Shown here in pieces: positions 58,296 to 64,000 of a stretch of 64,000 nt of DNA. Every line of letters begins with the position of its first letter. Position 1 is the stretch's first letter. A program made the position numbers and the translations under genes. This DNA comes from Nageia nagi (lineage: Eukaryota; Pinophyta), in assembly GCA_050084985.1 (NCBI GenBank), contig JBITNC010000001.1:207700001-207764000 (forward strand). Direction: 5' to 3'. The notes beneath the pieces are model-generated. The model did not search any database. It saw only the letters and a list, made by a program, of their open reading frames with translations, and had not been told where the DNA came from.

Positions 58296-59120
58296 GACAA
58301 AAATAATACATATATTAAAATGTGTACAATTAATTCTATGTATGAAATGAAAATAAATTAATAGCAATGTACAAGTATTAGATATAGCGAGCTAGGCTAT
58401 TGTGGAAACCTTGAGAGCAATTACATTGAAGACTTATTTGGAGATTGTGGATTGAAGACAAGCTAAGGAAGGACTATTATCTTAAGAGGATGAATCCTCT
58501 CATTTTGGAGTGTTTAATGACTTTTGTGGTGCAACAAACTTCATTTTTGGTTTTGCTTTGTAGAATACAACTTTGATAGCTTCAAATCGGACTTGAGGAA
58601 ATTATGGAGAAGAATATGATTATCTTGTAGAAGATGTTAGCACTAAAACTTTTGAAGATTAAAATATTTACAACCTTGTATCAAAATTCCAAGATATCTC
58701 AAATTAGTCTTTGCTTTTGCTATATATAGGCTTGGGAAATCAAATTTTGGGCTCACCAAGGTGGACGTCTTTAGGATAATGTGCATATAAGATAACAATA
58801 TGTTAAAAGGTTTCACTTAAGTTAGAATAACAAAAAATGGGCCCATTTTGCCATTTTTACATAAACCATGTAAATCACCTAAATAAAATCTTTTATAGAA
58901 CAGTTAAAATGCAGTCTTAAATGCCTAATTATGGGCTCCTCTCCCTTCCTAGGATGCATCCAACCACCAAGGACTTATAGCTAGGAGTTATGAGAAACTT
59001 AGATCAATTTCGAAAATGTTTATTTATGGTCTTACTTCTACCTAACAACAATGCAAGGGCATCTTGGCAGAGAAAGGGCACCTTGGTAGATATATTTTTG
59101 TAAGAAGGTTTTGATGTTAA
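58296..59120 (-). repeat. Element F 5' LTR, right edge undefined
   Basis: The left edge TGTAGACAAAAATAATACAT closely matches the edge of element B's 5' LTR (TGTAGACCAAAAATAATACA). A minus-strand TATA box (CCTATATATAGC, about 58,720-58,731) lies where transcription should start. No second copy exists in the window, so the right end is an estimate. Confidence 0.65.
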
Positions 59121-59149
59121 TTATTTTTTGTTGGTTGGTAAATGGGGGA

Positions 59150-60162
59150 CTTGATAATGATCCACACAATTCACAATTATCACTTCATTTCACAATTATT
59201 ACATCTAGAAGCTCTTAACCCTTTGATTCGTAATGTATAGCCCAAACTATGACTATTCTCAACAATTACAAATTTTAGAATTGGATGAAGTATATGATCT
59301 CGATGCAAATGCAACTAACAATTTATAGTGGAAAAACACCAATGTGGGGAAATAACCACAGTTGAATAGCTTACTAGCTTTATTAATGATTCAAAATGGA
59401 GTTATAGCCTTGGAAGTGTTACAACGTAGTGCTACTACAATATACAACCAATACAACTTAGAATAATCACCTAACAACCTACAATGAACCTCCAAAATCA
59501 CTACTCTATGCAAGTCTCTTCAACTCTTCTTCAGTTGCTCTTCATTATCCTCAAAATGAGGTGCGAACTTGTATTTTTAGACGTCCAAATGACTCTTGGC
59601 CTTCCAATTTCCTATCGATTCAACTTCTTGTGACCTTTTGACTAAATAACTGCGAAATATTATTGCTCCAGTTGCAAACATGTTGTTGAGTTGGTAACAA
59701 TGCAACATGTTTTCAAGTCAGTAGTAGCTACATGTTGTTGGGTTAGCAACAACTACAACATTTTGTTAGGCTGGCAACAACTACGACATGTCGGGTCGAC
59801 AACACTACAATATATTGTGGGGTCGACAATAGTGTGGTTTGTTGTTGGGTTTGGTTGACAATAGTGTGGTTTGTTGTCAGGTTTGGTCGACAATAGTGTG
59901 GTTTGTTGTCGGGTTTGCAACAACTACAATATGCTATAGATGACTCAACAACAACTATGACTTGATATAGGCTCAATACTTGTTTCTCCATGTTGTCGGT
60001 TGGGTACTTGTTTCTATATGCTAGTACAATACTTGCTTTTCCATGCTGTTAGCCTAGTAACACAAGATTTAAGTGTCGACCCAATTGCAGAGGATCTTGG
60101 TGCCGAACAGGTTGCAAAGGATTTGATGTTGAACCGGTTCCACAAATTTGGTGGTCCCAACA
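59150..60162 (-). repeat. Element H 3' LTR, left edge undefined
   Basis: On the minus strand TGTTGGGACCACCAAATTTG starts at 60,162, directly after the end of the chromovirus coding region, with the TGTTGGGACC form common to such LTRs. It contains a 32-bp minisatellite and other CAACAACTAC-type low-complexity repeats at 59,690-60,000. A left border was not found. Confidence 0.65.
59825..59920. repeat. 32-bp minisatellite, three units
   Basis: GACAATAGTGTGGTTTGTTG begins units at 59,825, 59,857 and 59,889, with nearly identical remainders. Surrounding sequence (59,690-59,990) shows looser versions with GTTGTTGGGTT and CAACAACTACRACAT. Confidence 0.95.
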
Positions 60163-60305
60163 ACACCCAAAAATGAAGTCCTAGAATTAAAACAACTCCA
60201 CTAAGATGTCTACTTACTCACCATGATGATTAAAATATAATTTTTTCAAAAAATAATTTTGAATTAGGTCTTCCCACTTGGGGAGCTGTTGGTCCCTTAA
60301 AAGAT

Positions 60306-61420
60306 TCAATTCATTAGGTGAGGATATAAATCCTTCATCCAATGCAAAGGTAACCATTTTGCTTTGGTCAACATTTGACTTTTTGCACAAACTAGCCAAA
60401 ATTCTTGATCATCCCTTTTTGAAGTACAAATTTTTTTGTCAAGCACCACATCTTCTGTTGCCTTCTCAAAAGTTGACGAAGCCAAATCATCCCAATGTGG
60501 CAAAACATGAGTATCTTCTTTGTCATCCAACAATGAAGGCTCAACCAATTTGAGGTTCTTCACATTAACACCAGAATACATTTGCATGTAACTAGGCAAG
60601 TTGAGTTTGAATGCATTTTTCCCATACTTGTGCACAAATTGAAATTGTCCATAATGTATAGGTTTCAACTTCTTAGTAGCTCCTTGAAGCCTCTCTTTAC
60701 TCAAATGCAACCACACCATATTTCCAATATAGAGCTGATGTGCAATTCTATATTTTTCATGGCGTTCATTGTATTGTTGTTGAGTCTTCTTCAACTTCTC
60801 TTCAATCCGCTTATGAATAAGTTGAACTTTCTGAATGAACTTAAGAGCCTTACTGCCTTGAGGCTCACTACTCCTTTCTGCATCTAAGCCACTGAAAGAA
60901 ACTCCATTAAAAGGCAAATGTGGTAGAAAACTATAACATACCTCAAATGGTTACAATTGAGTAGATGAATTAATAGCCTTTTGTAGTAATATTGCATATA
61001 ATACAAGTTTTCATCCCAAGTCTTTGGCCTTTGTTAATTAAAGCCGCTCAACAAATGAACAATGGTCCTATTGACAACCTCATTTTGACCATCCATTTGA
61101 GGATGAAATACTGTGGATCTTTTCAGCTTGGTATCCAACATTTCTCAAAGTGCTATCCAAAACATGCTAAGGAATCGAGTATCACGGTCACTAATGATAC
61201 TCTTTGGCAAACCAAAATTCACAAACATATTCTGAAAGAACAAATCAGCTGCTCCTTCAACTGCAATAGTCTTCTTGCATGGACTCATGATAGCCATCTT
61301 GCTAACCTATCAACTATCACATACAATTAGCCATTCCCCTTGCAAGTAATAGGCAATTCACCCACAAAATCCAGGGATATACTTTCCCAGGTCAGCTAGG
61401 AACTGGTAGGGAAGTGTGCA
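60306..61420 (-). pseudogene. Element H integrase core (decayed), C-terminus and chromodomain
   Basis: The 60,917-60,306 part is open for 203 codons: KTQQQYNERHEKYRIAHQLY, then GNMVWLHLSKERLQGATKKL, then GKNAFKLNLPSYMQMYSGVN and VKNLKLVEPSLL, the standard plant chromovirus integrase C-terminus. The end (KKICTSKRDDQEFWLVCAKS, LTKAKWLPLHWMKDLYPHL) has the shape of a chromodomain, thought to guide insertion by reading histone marks. The catalytic core between 61,420 and 60,950 is only patchily recognisable. Confidence 0.85.
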
Positions 61421-61429
61421 ATCCCAACT

Positions 61430-62014
61430 TCAAGTTACTTGGTTTACAAGTGTTGCAAATAGCACATGTGGATATTTGGCGACATCATTCTGCATATTAG
61501 GCCAATGTATATATTGCTGTAAATTTGCTACAGTTGTTATGCATGCCAAATAACCAACAATCAGTGAAGTATGCACTTCTCTGATCAGCTGTAATCTATT
61601 GCCTTTGGGAGCACAAAGTTTTCCAGTGTTAAACAACAAGCCATCCTCTAAGTAATAATCTTCCATTGAGGCATTCTTTTTTTCCCTAAGACTATCATAC
61701 ACTTCTTTGAATTTCTCATCCTCATTTTCACCTTTATAAGCATCAAAAGAAAAAAGTTCCAATTCCATGACAATTGAAGCAAGTTTCATGAGAGGTCTAG
61801 ACAATAGATCGGCCAACTTGTTATTCTTTCCCCTCTTATACTCGATCAAAAGGTTAAATTGTTGTAAGAAACCCATCCATTTAAAATGTCTTGATTGTTG
61901 TAATTTATTTTGAGTTTGCAGATATCTCAATGGTTCATGATTAATATGAATTACTGATTCTTTCCCCATGAAATAATGTCTCAATTTCTTAACCGCTAGA
62001 ACCAAAGCATACAA
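61430..62014 (-). pseudogene. Element H RNase H and integrase N-terminus
   Basis: An open stretch of 194 codons. It begins with RNase H text (YALVLAVKKLRHYFMGKESV, HINHEPLRYLQ, FNLLIEYKRGKNNKLADLLS) and passes through a linker into the integrase zinc-binding region (QLIREVHTSLIVGYLACITT, YIHWPNMQNDVAKY). One expected His and part of the Cys pair are changed or lie beyond the open frame. Confidence 0.88.
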
Positions 62015-62059
62015 CTATTTATTATCTGTAGAATAATTATGAACAACTCCTGAAAACAA

Positions 62060-63055
62060 TTAAGAATGATAACATACTGGTTTATCTCTTTGGAGTAGAA
62101 TTGCTCCCATAGCATGGCTTGAAGCATCGATCTTCACTTCGAAAGGCATTCTTAAATCCGACATATCAAGAATGGGTGCATTGCATACCGTGTCCTTCAA
62201 CTTCCGAAATGCTTGTTCTTCTTCTTTACCCCACACAATACTGCTATTTTTTTGCAACATTTTCAGCAATGGTACAACATGTGAAAAATCCTTGGTAAAC
62301 TTCCTCAAATACTGAATTGCGCCAACAAAGCTTCATTCAGTTTGGCTTTGACCACTATTGAATGGTTGCAACTTTGGTTGATAAACCAAATAAGATTCAA
62401 TTTCAGCTGTTTGCTACAAAACTATCACCACTTTTCTCAAGTATTGCATATGCTCCTCCCAAGTATAGTTGTACACCAAAATATCATCTAAAAATTCAAG
62501 TGCACACTTATCCAACATTGGACAAAGTACATCATTCATCATTCTCATGAATGTTGTAGGAGCATTGGTCAATCCAAATGGCATGGCCAACCACTCAAAA
62601 AGACCTTGTTTTGTCTTGAAGGTTGTTTTCTTCATTTGGATTAGATGATAATCAAATCTCAAATCAAGTTTGGTGAAATATTTGGCATGCTTCAGCTGAT
62701 CAAACAAATAATCAATATGAGGAAGTGGATACCTATTTTTGATGGTGATTTTGCTGAGTGCTATATAACCAATGCACATCCTCCAGGCCCCATCCTTATC
62801 TGGAACCTAAACAATGGGAGAACCTACCGATGATACACTAGGCCTCACAAGCTCTTGTTCGAACAATTCTTGGACTTGTTTTTTCACCTCATTAGATTCC
62901 AATATCGATTGCCAATACAACCCAATACTAGGGATAGGCGAATCCGACAACAATTGAATTTTATGTTCTACCTCTCTCTTTGGTGGTATGCCATGAGGTG
63001 CTTGCATAACGTTTTGGAACTCTTGGATCAACTTCTTGAAATATTCCAAACTAGG
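62060..63055 (-). pseudogene. Element H reverse transcriptase
   Basis: Blocks in order: 63,049-62,807 (GIPPKREVEHKIQLLSDSPI, VRPSVSSVGSPIV), 62,779-62,414 (ITIKNRYPLPHIDYLFDQLK, YFTKLDLRFDYH, FEWLAMPFGLTNAPTTFMRM, catalytic LEFLDDILVYNYTWEEH) and 62,308-62,060 (KFTKDFSHVVPLLKMLQKNS, FEVKIDASSHAMGAILLQRD, the start of RNase H). Frame breaks lie between blocks; the tyrosine of the usual YxDD box reads Phe-Leu-Asp-Asp. Confidence 0.9.
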
Positions 63056-64000
63056 GCAAGCAAGATTTATAACAAAATAGTGAAATCCAATTTAACCTTA
63101 TTACTCCAAACTTAAATAAATTCTCAACATTACCAACAATGCCCTAGCTTATGCAAAATATTTAAATTACACAAATAAATGCCAAATTATTCTTAAAAAT
63201 AGGACGATTTAGGAAATTGCTCAAAATAGGGCAAAATAATCCAAGCGACCAAGCATTCCCCAAATGAGGCCAAATAATGAGACAAAATTATGAAATAAAT
63301 ACCAATATTTTCAAAATATTCAAATGAACCAAGAATGTGATCTTAGGAAGCTCAGGATGTCTCCAAAGGGGTGATTTCTCACTAGGGAGCTAAGAACACC
63401 ACAATGAAGATGCCAAATTTACTCCAAATTGTCTCCTTGTGCTAGACGTCTCACTCCTAGGGCCAAGACTGGATGCCAAGATCCAAACTCCACCTTCAAA
63501 GCTGAATGTCTAGGGTAGGTCTTCACTTGAACTGCACTACGACTATCTGAGGCTAATTGTTTGAATATATGAAGCGCGAAGGCCTATACCACCTCGAGGG
63601 GTTGTGTCCACAAGATGGGGTTTCTCTTGAATGGTTTCGTCTCCATGAGAGAAGAGAAGCTGTGCACTCTACAATAGGGGGGTTTGATAAAAGATAGCAT
63701 ATCCCCCAAATGATGCATCCTCCTCTTTTTATAGTGAGCAAGGAGATGTCATGTTCTAATTTGTGGTTGGCTGACCCAACCCAAAAATATAAAATCACTC
63801 CTAAAAATAATAAATTAACTACCTAGATGGGAGTCCACTCTTGAGGGGTCAAGTTACAATTATGGCCCATGCTCAGTATTAAAATATAAAATACTCCTAA
63901 ATTAACTAAATTGGCTCCTAATACCCATATAATTGGGACGTCCACCTTGGGATGCTCAATTTCTAATTGTTGCATCCAAGAATGAGGTACTCATCATCAT
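63056..64000 (-). other. LTR-like or leader sequence, no coding signal
   Basis: Abruptly different from the chromovirus to its left. A minus-strand TATA box (CTATAAAAAGAGG, about 63,725-63,737) with a GC-richer tract downstream (63,560-63,680) has the look of an LTR promoter, with U3 at 63,740-64,000. No partner copy in the window, and the right part runs off the end. Confidence 0.45.

Larger units (their letters stand above)
59150..63055 (-). mobile_element. Ty3/Gypsy chromovirus relic H, gag lost
   Basis: Minus-strand order reverse transcriptase (63,055-62,060), RNase H (about 62,060-61,790), integrase (61,790-60,480), chromodomain-like tail (to about 60,306) and 3' LTR (from 60,162 leftwards). 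The reverse transcriptase similarity stops abruptly at about 63,055 and what follows is not gag-protease, so the 5' part was deleted or displaced by another insertion. Confidence 0.8.

Noticed and set aside
59743-59991. Cys-rich minus-strand ORF (repeated CCS and TTNHT text)
   Set aside because: Produced by the 32-bp minisatellite and CAA/TTG low-complexity DNA in an LTR.

Overview
This is a transposon-rich stretch of a plant nuclear genome. Reasons: lineage-specific plant retrotransposons (Tat-type and chromovirus Ty3/Gypsy, Ty1/Copia), a plant mobile domain ORF, a PPR gene relic, a SWIM/MULE-type transposase relic and the start of an intron-bearing plant ANTH clathrin-assembly gene. Very high repeat load, AT-richness and a possibly >17 kb intron recall a large (perhaps gymnosperm) genome, but the sequence alone does not prove the clade. 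Almost every coding stretch is decayed. Many stops are TAG where CAG or TGG is expected, as methyl-C deamination would give.

Layout. About 1-2,850: non-coding. About 2,870-15,211: a Copia element (A, minus strand) split inside its reverse transcriptase by a complete Tat-type Gypsy element (B, 4,262-12,361, minus, two LTRs, second RNase H). 15,499-22,538: a Copia element (C, minus) with both LTRs, primer site, polypurine tract and target duplication CATAC; one LTR holds a foreign ~393-bp insert. 23,669 to about 36,700: a chromovirus (D, plus) split in its reverse transcriptase by element E (25,527-34,051, plus), a Tat-like element with gag, no recognisable pol, and an antisense plant-mobile-domain ORF that still carries an intron.

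37,400-39,620: SWIM zinc-finger/DDE transposase-like pseudogene (minus). 39,690-44,930: PPR-derived tandem array and segmental duplication, interrupted by a 982-bp inverted-repeat element (41,087-42,068) and a solo LTR (43,837-44,473). 45,165-45,490: about 60-bp tandem repeats with TTCGCGAA palindromes. 45,915-46,460: first three exons of an ANTH/AP180-type clathrin adaptor gene (plus), the only likely functional host gene; its remaining exons are not visible.

46,461-64,000: non-coding DNA, a nearly complete five-exon hAT transposon (49,825-53,395, minus), a gag relic with one LTR (F, minus) carrying a 362-bp hAT-like MITE, and a chromovirus pol (H, minus) with an LTR containing a 32-bp minisatellite. 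Nested insertions give a relative order: A before B, A or its flank before C, D before E, the PPR duplication before the 982-bp element, F before its MITE.
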